The notes under the pieces were generated by a model. The model saw only the letters and a list, made by a program, of their open reading frames with translations, had not been told where the DNA came from and made no database searches. A program made the translations under genes and the position numbers. A stretch of 64,000 nt of DNA from Rhizobiaceae bacterium (GTDB taxonomy: Bacteria; Pseudomonadota; Alphaproteobacteria; Rhizobiales; Rhizobiaceae): the NCBI GenBank assembly GCA_019635795.1, contig JAHBYV010000018.1, positions 16,903-80,902 of the forward strand, in the 5' to 3' direction. Positions within the stretch are counted from its first letter, which is position 1, and each line of letters opens with the position of its first letter. Shown in pieces: positions 37,456 through 45,047 of the stretch.

Positions 37456-37645
37456 TCCTGTAATCAGGACGCACACGGAACGTATGGGGCCATGGCGCGG
37501 AACCTTGGCCATCTTGCAAATCTAAAAATACAAAATGTATGGCAGAAAAACTGCATCCAAGCCCCCTGCTTGCAGCTGCGCCCCCGCAGACTGCGACCCC
37601 GTCATTAAATTAGCAGGTCGGAATATATCAATCAACAGGTAATTG
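37456..37645 (-). promoter_or_regulatory. Conserved upstream region, copy 1 (member 1)
   Basis: About 180 bp aligns with copies 2 and 3. Shared landmarks (plus strand) are CCATCTTGCAAAT (37508-37521), AAATGTATGGC (37533-37543), CTTGCAGCTGCG (37569-37580), and a TpA-rich end near 37605-37640 (ATTAAATTAG, GAATATATCAATCAAC). Read toward the gene, TTGGAT-N17-CATTTT could be a promoter. A hairpin TCCTG-TAAT-CAGGA (37456-37469) lies 44 nt before the ATG. Confidence 0.7.
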
Positions 37646-37691
37646 TTTCGAAGTGCACAATGTTGCGGATTTTGTTGTGCCTGAAAATGCA

Positions 37692-37721
37692 ATAGCTCGC
37701 AGCGAGTTCGCAGCGAGCTAT
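37692..37721 (-). repeat. 30-bp palindromic hairpin, copy A
   Basis: ATAGCTCGC (37692-37700) pairs with GCGAGCTAT (37713-37721), with a smaller GCG/CGC stem inside. It is identical to the copy at 38822-38851 and lies 136 bp past the stop codon of member 2. The minus strand then reads TGCATTTTC, so it could act as a weak terminator. Confidence 0.85.
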
Positions 37722-37856
37722 CAACTTTTCCGATTAAGGTCTGCGGGTAAGTACGCGCCAACTCCTTGGTCGACTCAGATTGAAATCTGGATCCGTGTGC
37801 AGCGCATTATTCGGCTACACCAGATATTCCTGCTGCACCGTCGCACGGGCTTAACT

Positions 37857-38537
37857 TCAAGCCAGGTCAAACCAAGATTGCTGGCTTGTTGCACGTGCAA
37901 TTAAGTTCGGCTGGTTGTCCATGTGCGCCATCCATCTCTGCAACAGGAGATCATTGTCGTCATTCGGGTAAGTCTGTTGCAAGGTAAGATAGGGGTGTTG
38001 CGCATGTCTGCCACTATGCTGTTGCCCTTGCGCGGCCAGAGGCTGCACTGAAACCGAGTTGTCCATGTGGTCCATCCATCTCTGCAACAGGAGATCATCC
38101 TCGTCACTCTCGTAAGTCTGTTGCAAGGTAAGATAGGGGTGTTGCGCATGTCTGCCACTATGCTGGTGCCCTTGCGCGGCCAAGGGCTGCACTGAAACCG
38201 AGTCGTTCATTTGGTCCACCCATCTCTCGTATAGGACATCGATGTTTTGATATGCTGGTGGTTGCTGAAATTGCTCCTCGCTTGGGTAGTTGAACCTGGG
38301 ATGAAGTTCGCCGTTCGCCAAATACTGGTTAGGGACTATCTGGTTTGCAGTGCGTTGCAGCAGATATTGCTGCTGGCCCTGCGGCGCAGATTGCTGGTAC
38401 ACGGGGACATAATATCCCGGCGGTGGCTGTATGCCATATGCCGCCTGCGGAACACTATTGACCACTTGCAAACGTGGTTCTGAAGCCGAACGTTGCGCGC
38501 GACCCTTTGCATCATAATAATCTTCAAATCCAGGCAT
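37857..38537 (-). CDS. Pro/Gln-rich repeat protein, cluster member 2
   Basis: A 226-residue protein with the cluster N terminus MPGFEDYYDAKGRAQRSASE, then a Pro/Tyr/Gln-rich half with NQIVPNQYLANGELHPRFNY (shared with member 1). The C-terminal half has two full 48-residue repeats and a partial one of the type LLLQRWMDHMDNSVSVQPLA ... HPYLTLQQTY, which look more structured and acidic than the rest. The ATG at 38537 has GAGAG 8 nt upstream; the frame extends 51 codons upstream into the conserved promoter region, which argues against the longer form. No signal peptide. Confidence 0.8.
   Translation of the reverse strand: MPGFEDYYDAKGRAQRSASEPRLQVVNSVPQAAYGIQPPPGYYVPVYQQSAPQGQQQYLLQRTANQIVPNQYLANGELHPRFNYPSEEQFQQPPAYQNIDVLYERWVDQMNDSVSVQPLAAQGHQHSGRHAQHPYLTLQQTYESDEDDLLLQRWMDHMDNSVSVQPLAAQGQQHSGRHAQHPYLTLQQTYPNDDNDLLLQRWMAHMDNQPNLIARATSQQSWFDLA
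37917..38240 (-). repeat. 144-bp in-frame tandem repeats in cluster member 2
   Basis: Two full units (37917-38060 and 38061-38204) and the beginning of a third (from 38205) share GT(C/T)CAT(T/G)TGGTCC-like starts and are nearly identical over most of their length. Each unit encodes 48 residues, so copy-number change keeps the frame. Confidence 0.92.
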
Positions 38538-38577
38538 TCTGGTAACTCTCAAATCTGGTATGGTTAACTGTTGTGCA

Positions 38578-38765
38578 GTCCCGAGTTCAGGACACACGGG
38601 GAGCGTGAGGTACCAAGGCGCGCCACCTTGGCCATCTTGCAAATGATAAAACCGACATAATGTATGGCGTTGTACTGCTTCCAAGCCCATGCTTGCAGCC
38701 GCGATTCAGCGAACTGCGCCCCATCATTAAATGATCATATCATAATATATATATCAATAAGGATT
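38578..38765 (-). promoter_or_regulatory. Conserved upstream region, copy 2 (member 2)
   Basis: It aligns with copies 1 and 3: CCATCTTGCAAAT (about 38632-38644), TAATGTATGGC (38658-38668), GCTTGCAGC (38691-38699), and a TpA-rich end (38720-38760, with ATATATATATCAAT). The leader hairpin GTCC-CGAGTTCA-GGAC (38578-38593) lies 41 nt before the ATG. TTGGAA-N16-CATTAT is promoter-like. Confidence 0.7.
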
Positions 38766-38821
38766 TATGCGGAATTGCGCAGATTGCGGTTACAAGATTT
38801 TTCCAGAATGCTAAAAATGCA

Positions 38822-38851
38822 ATAGCTCGCAGCGAGTTCGCAGCGAGCTAT
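38822..38851 (-). repeat. 30-bp palindromic hairpin, copy B
   Basis: Identical to the copy at 37692-37721, including the plus-strand lead-in AAAATGCA. It lies 83 bp past the stop codon of member 3. Confidence 0.85.
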
Positions 38852-38933
38852 CAAATCCTCTATCAAGGGTTGCGGCTACTCCGCAACAATTGCTCAATAT
38901 ACGCTCAGGTCAGGACGACCAAAGGCTCGGCAA

Positions 38934-39569
38934 TCAAGATCCGTAACCATCAAGTAGTGCAAGTTGGCTTTCAGTCAGATTCGCTGATGGCACAGGATGC
39001 TGTAGCTGACGTCCGACTTGCTGCGCAGCCGGGGCACGGTTCCCGTAATTCATCCATGTTGTATCAACCTGAGGATTATTCGGGCTGTGCTGTCTAAGGA
39101 TGACCATATTATTCTGACGGGGATTTTGCGAAGGTGCTGAGATCGGTAGATTAGACGGAATTCCCTGACCTTGATTGGCAATGACGTTTGGTCTGGCCTG
39201 CTGGTTCTGAATTCTAATCTGCCGCAAAATCTCTTCCTGCGTCACTCCCCGGTTATAGTCGGGATGGCCGAAATCCTGCACGGAATCGGGAGCTGGCTGA
39301 TACGCTTGCCTACGTGCACCTTGATAATTGTATCCTTGGTATTGCCCGCCGTTACCTTGATAGTAGCCCGGAGCGGGCTGGTAGGGCCGCTGTGGAACAT
39401 ATTGATATTGGGGTGCATATTGATACTGTGGTGCAATTTGCTGTTGCACCGGCAAATAATAATATGCCGGCTGAGCCTGTACTAGATGAACACCGACCGG
39501 TTGCACAGGTGCTTGAATTGGTCGGTCTATTCCCAGCAACGCATCAACAAAATCGTCAAATCCAGGCAT
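38934..39569 (-). CDS. Pro/Gln/Tyr-rich protein, cluster member 3
   Basis: A 211-residue protein starting MPGFDDFVDALLGIDRPIQA, nearly the same N terminus as member 1. The middle is rich in Tyr, Gln and Pro (QYQYAPQYQYVPQRPYQPAP, QYQGYNYQGARRQAYQPAPD). A short helical block VTQEEILRQIRIQNQQA matches VTQSMIIKQFEIQRQID in member 1. The rest is Asn/Gln/Pro-rich with no signal peptide. The tyrosine-glycine-glutamine stretches resemble prion-like or phase-separating sequence. Function unknown. Confidence 0.8.
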   Translation of the reverse strand: MPGFDDFVDALLGIDRPIQAPVQPVGVHLVQAQPAYYYLPVQQQIAPQYQYAPQYQYVPQRPYQPAPGYYQGNGGQYQGYNYQGARRQAYQPAPDSVQDFGHPDYNRGVTQEEILRQIRIQNQQARPNVIANQGQGIPSNLPISAPSQNPRQNNMVILRQHSPNNPQVDTTWMNYGNRAPAAQQVGRQLQHPVPSANLTESQLALLDGYGS

Positions 39570-39607
39570 TTTGGAACCCTTAAATCTCTTAGTTAACTAC
39601 TGTGCAG

Positions 39608-39785
39608 GCCCGAAACAGGGCGCACGCGGAACGGATGAGGCCAATTCGCTGGACCATCTTGCAAATGAAAAAATCACACAAAATGTATGGCGTGAAACTG
39701 CTTCCAAACCCCTGCTTGCAGCTGCGCCCCCGCAGACTACGGCCCCATTTTTATATTAGCATATCAGTATATATCAATCAACAAG
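39608..39785 (-). promoter_or_regulatory. Conserved upstream region, copy 3 (member 3)
   Basis: It aligns with copies 1 and 2: CCATCTTGCAAAT (39654-39666), AAATGTATGGC (39681-39691), CTGCTTGCAGCTGCG (39712-39726), and the TpA-rich end (ATATTAGCATATCAGTATAT, 39752-39771). The leader hairpin GCCC-GAAACA-GGGC (39608-39621) lies 39 nt before the ATG. TTGGAA-N16-CATTTT is promoter-like. Confidence 0.7.
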
Positions 39786-39853
39786 GGAATTGTTTGAAGT
39801 GGCCCTTTTGCTGCATTGACTTCAGTCCAATCCCAAAAGCGCGAAATGCAAGC

Positions 39854-39879
39854 GTCACGCGGCGAAAGCGCCGCGTGAC
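39854..39879 (-). repeat. Palindromic hairpin after cluster member 4
   Basis: GTCACGCGGC (39854-39863) pairs with GCCGCGTGAC (39870-39879), with one further G-C pair inside. It lies 22 bp past the stop of member 4. The core CACGCGGC...GCGCCGCGTG is shared with 36448-36471. Confidence 0.8.
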
Positions 39880-39901
39880 ATTGCCGTCGGGAGACAGGAT
39901 G

Positions 39902-40684
39902 TTATTCGAAAATAATGCTCTCTGTCATGCTGCCTGCGATCTTGCCGGGTGTGTAGATCGTGCTCGTCACCTGCTGGATAACCGCACCATTGTTTTGCGC
40001 AGGTTGGATCGCTTGATAGCGCGCAGCAGGCCGGTTGACCGTTGCGTCGTAATGATTGGTCAGTTCGCGCTTGTACGTTGCTGTCTCAACAGTCCCGTTG
40101 TCATTTGTGACGATTTTGCGCTGTTGCGTAACCACCACGTCCTTATGCTGAGCCTGTGGCTGTGGAAGCGGCACGAAAGGAGTTGTTGTGATAACCTGAG
40201 TATATTGCTGGTAAATATTCTGAACTGGTACCTGTGGCGGGCGCTGACCTGCATTTTGGAACGGCGATACCGCCCTTCCGTACTGTATACCACCATTTGC
40301 CGCAGGGTAGGTTGGCCTGCTGTCGAGCTTTGTCGGATCCGGAACTTGCGGCTTTTGTTCTATTGTCGGGTATAGCGGGGCGGTTGGGTACTCTGGGTAT
40401 AGATATGGTTCCGTATTCTGAACTGGAGGCCTTTGCGCGGCCCCTGTGCGAAGCTCATAAGGTCTGTCCTGTACGGTCTCGACGGGACGATATTCTTGCG
40501 GGTATTGCGTGTATTTAAATCCGCCTTGCAAAGCAGGGGCCTGCCCTCGCTGTGCTTCCGGGTATAGCGGGCCGGTTGGATATACAGGCATCTGCGCACC
40601 TTGTGCGGTGGTGTAGTATTGTGCCTGCTGGTTGGCGATAGGCTGCTGGTTGCCGGTCGGCTTCTGGTTTGTTGTTGGGTACAT
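39902..40684 (-). CDS. Pro/Gln/Tyr-rich protein, cluster member 4
   Basis: A 260-residue protein without the MPGF start; it begins MYPTTNQKPTGNQQPIANQQ and has several proline-tyrosine motifs (PVYPTGPLYPEA, EPYLYPEYPTAPLYPTIEQ). A more structured C-terminal region follows (KDVVVTQQRKIVTNDNGTVE, TATYKRELTNHYDATVN). Blocks such as QAPALQGGFKYTQ and PVETVQDRPY match member 5 (EVPAFQSRFIYRQ, LLADRPY). The start is unsure: an in-frame ATG eight codons earlier (40708) is possible and neither has a strong ribosome binding site. No signal peptide. Function unknown. Confidence 0.75.
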   Translation of the reverse strand: MYPTTNQKPTGNQQPIANQQAQYYTTAQGAQMPVYPTGPLYPEAQRGQAPALQGGFKYTQYPQEYRPVETVQDRPYELRTGAAQRPPVQNTEPYLYPEYPTAPLYPTIEQKPQVPDPTKLDSRPTYPAANGGIQYGRAVSPFQNAGQRPPQVPVQNIYQQYTQVITTTPFVPLPQPQAQHKDVVVTQQRKIVTNDNGTVETATYKRELTNHYDATVNRPAARYQAIQPAQNNGAVIQQVTSTIYTPGKIAGSMTESIIFE

Positions 40685-40734
40685 AGGAATAATGCGATCC
40701 TTAAGCATTTTGACATATGGAAATGTGCAGCCTA

Positions 40735-40925
40735 CCTCCCAAAGGAAAAAGTATGCACGACGAAATGGGATCGCGCGCTGTTATCCAACAGTGCACATTC
40801 ACGGTGAGCAGCAAATAATAGTTATGCAGCTTTGCCCCAAACCCATACCTTGCAGCCTGCAAATTGCAGAGTGCGACCCCCGCTTCTTATTAGTATATCT
40901 ATATATATAACTCAACTAATATTTT
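40735..40925 (-). promoter_or_regulatory. Upstream region of cluster member 4, divergent copy
   Basis: The TpA-rich end (TATTAGTATATCTATATATA, 40889-40908), followed toward the gene by CCCCC and CTTGCAGCCTGCAAATTGCAG (about 40848-40869), repeats the order seen in copies 1-3, but the part near the start codon is not conserved and no matching leader hairpin is evident. Confidence 0.5.
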
Positions 40926-41027
40926 ATATATTTCGAGATGTTATAACCAGCCATCTGATGGGCGAAAATGCATTGCCATCGGCGCATAAACCCCGATGGC
41001 AACATAAATTTTGAGTTCGTTCTTATG

Positions 41028-41675
41028 TCAGGCAGCAGCGGTGGCGAGCGGCTTTTCCGATTCGCGCTGGGCAATCGCTTCAATTTGCCCACGCGCTTTT
41101 TCAAGAGCAGCTTTGATCGCGTCCTCACCCATGCCGATTCCTTCGACCCGGATCACTTCCACGTCGGTCATTCCGTTAAAGGCGAGCACGCCCTTGAGGT
41201 AAGGAACTGCAAAATCCATGACGGAAGCGGGGCCTTCTGAATAGATGCCGCCCGATGCCAGAACGACATAAACCTTCTTGCCCTTTACCAACCCTTGCGG
41301 ACCATTCGGCCCATATGAGAAAGTGCGGCCCGAGCGGGATATGTGGTCAATCCATGACTTCAGGTTTGAAGAAATCGAGAAATTGATAAGCCCTGTGGCC
41401 AGAATGATATGGTCTGCCGCGAAAAGCTCATCGACCGCGGTGTCGGAAACGCTCACCACCTTGGCTTGAGCCGGTGTGCGTGCCTCTGCAGGTGTGTAGA
41501 TACCGGTGGCGTAGTCAGGCTCGATGTGCGGCAGGGGGCTTTTCACCAGGTCGCGCACGGTCAACTCACTTCCGGGAAGCGCGTTTTGCAGGGCACCCGC
41601 CAGTTCGTTTGCAACACGCGTTGACTGGGAAGCATCGCCGCGCGGGCTGGAAGTTACGAGAAGGATGTTGGACAT
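41028..41675 (-). CDS. azoR: FMN-dependent NADH-azoreductase (NADH:quinone oxidoreductase)
   Basis: The 215-residue protein is a flavodoxin-fold azoreductase, starting MSNILLVTSSPRGDASQSTR, with the FMN-binding phosphate loop SSPRGDASQS and the segments NFSISSNLKSWIDHISRSGRTF and LASGGIYSEG. It reduces quinones and azo compounds with NADH and is often part of electrophile responses. The LysR gene is divergent from it with a 118-bp gap, the classic arrangement for control by that regulator. Its composition is that of the host chromosome, not of the flanking low-complexity genes. Confidence 0.93.
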   Translation of the reverse strand: MSNILLVTSSPRGDASQSTRVANELAGALQNALPGSELTVRDLVKSPLPHIEPDYATGIYTPAEARTPAQAKVVSVSDTAVDELFAADHIILATGLINFSISSNLKSWIDHISRSGRTFSYGPNGPQGLVKGKKVYVVLASGGIYSEGPASVMDFAVPYLKGVLAFNGMTDVEVIRVEGIGMGEDAIKAALEKARGQIEAIAQRESEKPLATAAA

Positions 41676-41793
41676 TTTATTGCTCCGATTATTTCGCGCT
41701 GCAAGGCGCTGAATTCTGAGCAGAACATAGGGGTAGACATCGATCTAAAAAATCGGGAAAATATCTATCAATTATAACCAGAAAGTCGATAAG

Positions 41794-42741
41794 ATGCTGG
41801 CGAACCCCACAATCGATCAATTGCAGGTCTTTCTGGCAGTGGCGGAGACCGGAAGCTTTTCCGCCGCGGCCCGCCGTCTCAACCGCGCTCAATCCGTGAT
41901 CAGTTACACTATCGCGAACCTTGAGGCGCAGTTGGAAATGCCCTTGTTCTCGCGCGAAGGCACACGCGAACCGCGGTTGACGCCGGAAGGCAAGGCAATG
42001 CTGCCTGATGCCCGGCGGATGATTGGTGTGCTGAACGATATTCGTTCGCGCGCCGAAGGCATGAAACTCGGGCTGGAGTCAGAAATCTCCATCGCCGTTG
42101 ACGTATCGTTGCCTTCGCCGGCGCTTGTCGCGGTGTTGAAAGCTTTTGAGAGACAGTTTCCCGGAGTTTCGCTCAAGCTGAACGTTGGCGCGCTGGGCGT
42201 GGTTTGGGATCAGCTTTTAAACCATCATTGCGACATCGGCCTTGGTGGGCAGATGACAAGACCGGCTGATGAATTGGAAACAATCCGCATTGGCGAAGCG
42301 AGCATGATTCCTGTGGCCGCGCCATCGCACCCGCTGTCAGTTTATAAGGGCAGGGTGCCGCTTTCTGTCGTTCGCGAGAATATTCAGCTTGTTATCTCAG
42401 ATGTTTCGCGAATGACCGAAGGTAAGGATTTTGGTGTTTTTGCCTATCGTACCTGGCGCATGACCGACATGGCGACCAAGCGGGAACTTATTCTATCCGG
42501 GTTGGGCTGGGGCGGCTTACCTACGTGGATGGTGGCGGAAGATGTTGAAGCAGGAAGGCTTAAGGCACTCGACCTTGAGCCATATCCACCGCGGCCCTAT
42601 TCGCTCTTTGCCTTTCACCGCGCAGACATGATGCCTGGACCCGCCTCGACGTGGCTTATTGAGCGGTTCAAGGAAGAGTTGCCAAAAGTGTGTAGCCTTC
42701 TGCGGGGCAGGGCAAGTTCATTGGATTCACCAGAAAAATGA
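41794..42741 (+). CDS. LysR family regulator divergent to azoR
   Basis: The 315-residue protein has an N-terminal winged helix-turn-helix (IDQLQVFLAVAETGSFSAAARRLNRAQSVISYTIANLEAQL) and a substrate-binding domain ending around PYPPRPYSLFAFHRAD. It probably controls azoR in response to quinones or related oxidants; this is inferred from position. The intergenic A/T-rich stretch 41735-41785 is where an operator would lie. Its 3' end overlaps the convergent member 5 by 15 bp. Confidence 0.92.
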   Translation: MLANPTIDQLQVFLAVAETGSFSAAARRLNRAQSVISYTIANLEAQLEMPLFSREGTREPRLTPEGKAMLPDARRMIGVLNDIRSRAEGMKLGLESEISIAVDVSLPSPALVAVLKAFERQFPGVSLKLNVGALGVVWDQLLNHHCDIGLGGQMTRPADELETIRIGEASMIPVAAPSHPLSVYKGRVPLSVVRENIQLVISDVSRMTEGKDFGVFAYRTWRMTDMATKRELILSGLGWGGLPTWMVAEDVEAGRLKALDLEPYPPRPYSLFAFHRADMMPGPASTWLIERFKEELPKVCSLLRGRASSLDSPEK

Positions 42742-43344
42742 CATGAACTGGGAAACCATTCCCGAAGAGGAAGAAGAGCTGCTGATTTCAACACGTGAAT
42801 AGTGCGAGACTGATTCATGTGATGAACTGGACTCGGAAATCAGCGAGGCGTCATTTGCCTGAAGCGCTAGTTGCTGCCTGTTCGCGATATAGCGATTACG
42901 GCCCTGTTCGGGAGGGTTGTTCGCTGCATAACTGTCGGGTTCCGTCTGTATGGTTTGTTGCTTGATCAATATCATTGATCTGGCGGGCGGCTCCGGTAAC
43001 GGGTCAAAAATGCGCGGCCTTGGCCTTGCTACCACAGACTGCTGCATTTCAGGTCTGTGCGCCAAAATTTGTTGCGGTCCAACAGACCCTTTCAACCCTG
43101 ATGCGGACATCGGTACAAATCGAGATGGATACGGCCGGTCGGCCAGTAGGTTCACCTGCGGCTTCGGCTCAACCGGAACTATCTGGCGATAGATGAAGCG
43201 CGATTGAAATGCAGGCACTTCCCCCGGTTGGCCTTGCGGTATAATTGGCTGGTCTGGGAATAGTTTATGTCTGTACTCGATACGCTGAGCGCCAGATTGA
43301 GCAGAACTCTGATTGTTTGACGGTATTTTATTCGGGTATGGCAT
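42727..43344 (-). CDS. Pro/Gln-rich protein, cluster member 5, with Ser-rich tail
   Basis: A 205-residue protein starting MPYPNKIPSNNQSSAQSGAQ, related to member 4 (see FQSRFIYRQ and LLADRPYPSRF). The C terminus is a run of serines (ISSSSSSSGMVSQFMSFFW) ending in an aromatic hydrophobic tail. It has no signal peptide or clear membrane segment. The ATG is preceded by AAAGGG 9 nt upstream. It overlaps the convergent LysR gene by 15 bp. Function unknown. Confidence 0.75.
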   Translation of the reverse strand: MPYPNKIPSNNQSSAQSGAQRIEYRHKLFPDQPIIPQGQPGEVPAFQSRFIYRQIVPVEPKPQVNLLADRPYPSRFVPMSASGLKGSVGPQQILAHRPEMQQSVVARPRPRIFDPLPEPPARSMILIKQQTIQTEPDSYAANNPPEQGRNRYIANRQQLALQANDASLISESSSSHESVSHYSRVEISSSSSSSGMVSQFMSFFW

Positions 43345-43694
43345 TGTCCGAAACCCTTTAAGAAATATTACTATATTAATATATTACGCAGATGCTCGGT
43401 GTCAGAGAAATTACGTAATAAACTGTAAGTAAATTGAACTTATGCGCCCTATCGCGCCACATTCTTCGCAATTTTCATTACTTTGCCCCAAGCTCGATAT
43501 CATCAGCTCGTTGATTGAGTTGATTAAAAGTATTATATATCAAATAATATATTAGGTAATACGAATTTTAATGGATGGCTGGGATGCTGGCACAAATAAT
43601 GGAAAACGCTTCTCGGCGACATAGGAACGCGGTCGTGCAATGTAACAATCGAGCCAAGCCGAGAAGCGCTAAACATATCAGATATTAAATGTTG
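43345..43694 (-). promoter_or_regulatory. AT-rich gap between cluster members 5 and 6
   Basis: No gene. It has TpA-rich blocks (ATATTACTATATTAATATAT, 43365-43384, and ATTATATATCAAATAATATA, 43532-43551), TTTGCCCCAAG (43481-43491, GGGGCAAA toward member 5), and an inverted repeat CGCTTCTCGGC/GCCGAGAAGCG (43607-43617 and 43658-43668) about 30 nt past the member 6 stop codon. Confidence 0.55.
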
Positions 43695-44744
43695 TCAAAA
43701 AGGCATATTGGTGTTCGCAGTTGATCCTATCGGATAGTTTGCCGAAATATTTATGCTAGAATGGTGTATCTGAACATCATTTATCCCAACAACATATTGC
43801 TGCAAGTTAATATGTTGTTCTACCGGGACTGGAGCCGGCTGCTGGTTAAACTGGTTATTTTGAAGTGGAAGTTGAGGCGGAACTTGCTGTGGACCACCAT
43901 TTGGCGCCTTTTGTTGTCCCAGAAATCTCTGCGGGCGTACATTTTGTGGCGCTTCATCAAAAATTCTACGCCTTTGACGCCCTGCGGGAACTGGGTTGTT
44001 GGGCACGTTCTGTTGTTGTTCTATAACAACCCGCTCTTGAACCTGGATTTGCTGGCCATTGTTGTTCTGAACAATGACATCCGTACGCTGAACCACATTT
44101 GCAGCTGGCCGAAATTGGTTGCTATTTTGCCGGGTTAGAGTTGGTGGCCGTGGCAAATCCTGTACCTGCTCCTGCTCTATCTGTTGTGGTTTATTGTAAA
44201 TAGGCGATGCGTAAATGACGACGGATTCTTGTATATTGTTTGCACGGTATGGAACTTGTTGTGGGGCACCCTGGTATCTGGCAGGTGCGTATTGTTGTTG
44301 CGTTGTTGGCGAGTTTGCGCGGACATTATAGGGTTGATAGGGTTGCGGTGACGGCACGCGCGCCGGCGAATTGGCCACCAACGTTCCCTGCGGACCATAA
44401 ACAACCTGCTGGTAAGCTGGCGAATTAGCCCGACTTCCCTGCGGCTGAACATAAACAACGTGCTGGCGAACAGGCGAATTTGCCCCGATTATCTGCGTCT
44501 GCTGACCGTAACCATACTGCTGAAGCCTTGGTGATTCAGCGCGTACATAATATTCGGCTGGAGGGAACTGAAACTGTTGACCCTGCGGCTGCAAAACGCG
44601 CCCAGGTGATGGGGGGCGACTTCCACTTTGCAACTGAGGCAAACTTTGTTGTTGCCGGGTAAGTTGTTGTTGCCCTGCAAGTGGATTTGGCGACGGAGGC
44701 ACAACGTCACGCCTGTTTGGACGTGGAATAGGATTTTTTGCCAT
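43695..44744 (-). CDS. Pro/Gln/Asn-rich protein with ANSP repeats, cluster member 6
   Basis: A 349-residue protein starting MAKNPIPRPNRRDVVPPSPN. Residues ~85-150 are four imperfect repeats beginning (G/R/V)ANSP (GANSPVRQHVVYVQPQG, RANSPAYQQVVYGPQG, VANSPARVPSPQ, RANSPTTQQQY). Then come VVIYASPIYNKPQQ and a Gln/Asn-rich part with valine-rich strands (NVVQRTDVIVQNNNGQQIQV, ERVVIEQQQN). The C terminus (QYVVGINDVQIHHSSINISA) looks like a small folded piece. No signal peptide. Function unknown. Confidence 0.78.
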   Translation of the reverse strand: MAKNPIPRPNRRDVVPPSPNPLAGQQQLTRQQQSLPQLQSGSRPPSPGRVLQPQGQQFQFPPAEYYVRAESPRLQQYGYGQQTQIIGANSPVRQHVVYVQPQGSRANSPAYQQVVYGPQGTLVANSPARVPSPQPYQPYNVRANSPTTQQQYAPARYQGAPQQVPYRANNIQESVVIYASPIYNKPQQIEQEQVQDLPRPPTLTRQNSNQFRPAANVVQRTDVIVQNNNGQQIQVQERVVIEQQQNVPNNPVPAGRQRRRIFDEAPQNVRPQRFLGQQKAPNGGPQQVPPQLPLQNNQFNQQPAPVPVEQHINLQQYVVGINDVQIHHSSINISANYPIGSTANTNMPF

Positions 44745-45047
44745 TATATTGTCTCTAACTAGTTTTTTCTGATGGTTTATGAGTGTGGACGTTCAAGGCG
44801 AACGTGCGCATTCGGAGCCGTCAGGATTGCTCCTGAGCCGAGTATTGATTTCACATGATTTTCCCCAAAAGCCCCAATGCGGGAAGCTGAGTGTGTCAAC
44901 CTCCCGCATCTGTATAAACTAATATATTCTAATAAACATATCAATAGTCTTTATTGTGCACGCCAAGAATGCACCGCCGTTTCGGCGTGTTCGTCGAATT
45001 GTGTCAGATTGCTTGACGCGAGTAAGTCACGCTGCCAAACCGCAGCA
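44745..45047. promoter_or_regulatory. Divergent gap between cluster member 6 and the Cys-cluster gene
   Basis: The TpA-rich block TATAAACTAATATATTCTAATAAACATATC (44912-44941, two segments) and CCCCAAAAGCCCC (44864-44876, GGGGC toward member 6) match the layout of the other cluster upstream regions. The member 6 leader has no clear copy of the hairpin. Confidence 0.5.

Noticed and set aside
36708-37463. Plus-strand 251-codon open frame with repeated leucine/isoleucine-rich segments that look like a membrane protein
   Set aside because: It is the antisense of the Gln/Pro repeat region of cluster member 1; the repeats mirror the 51-bp array and there is no ribosome binding site.
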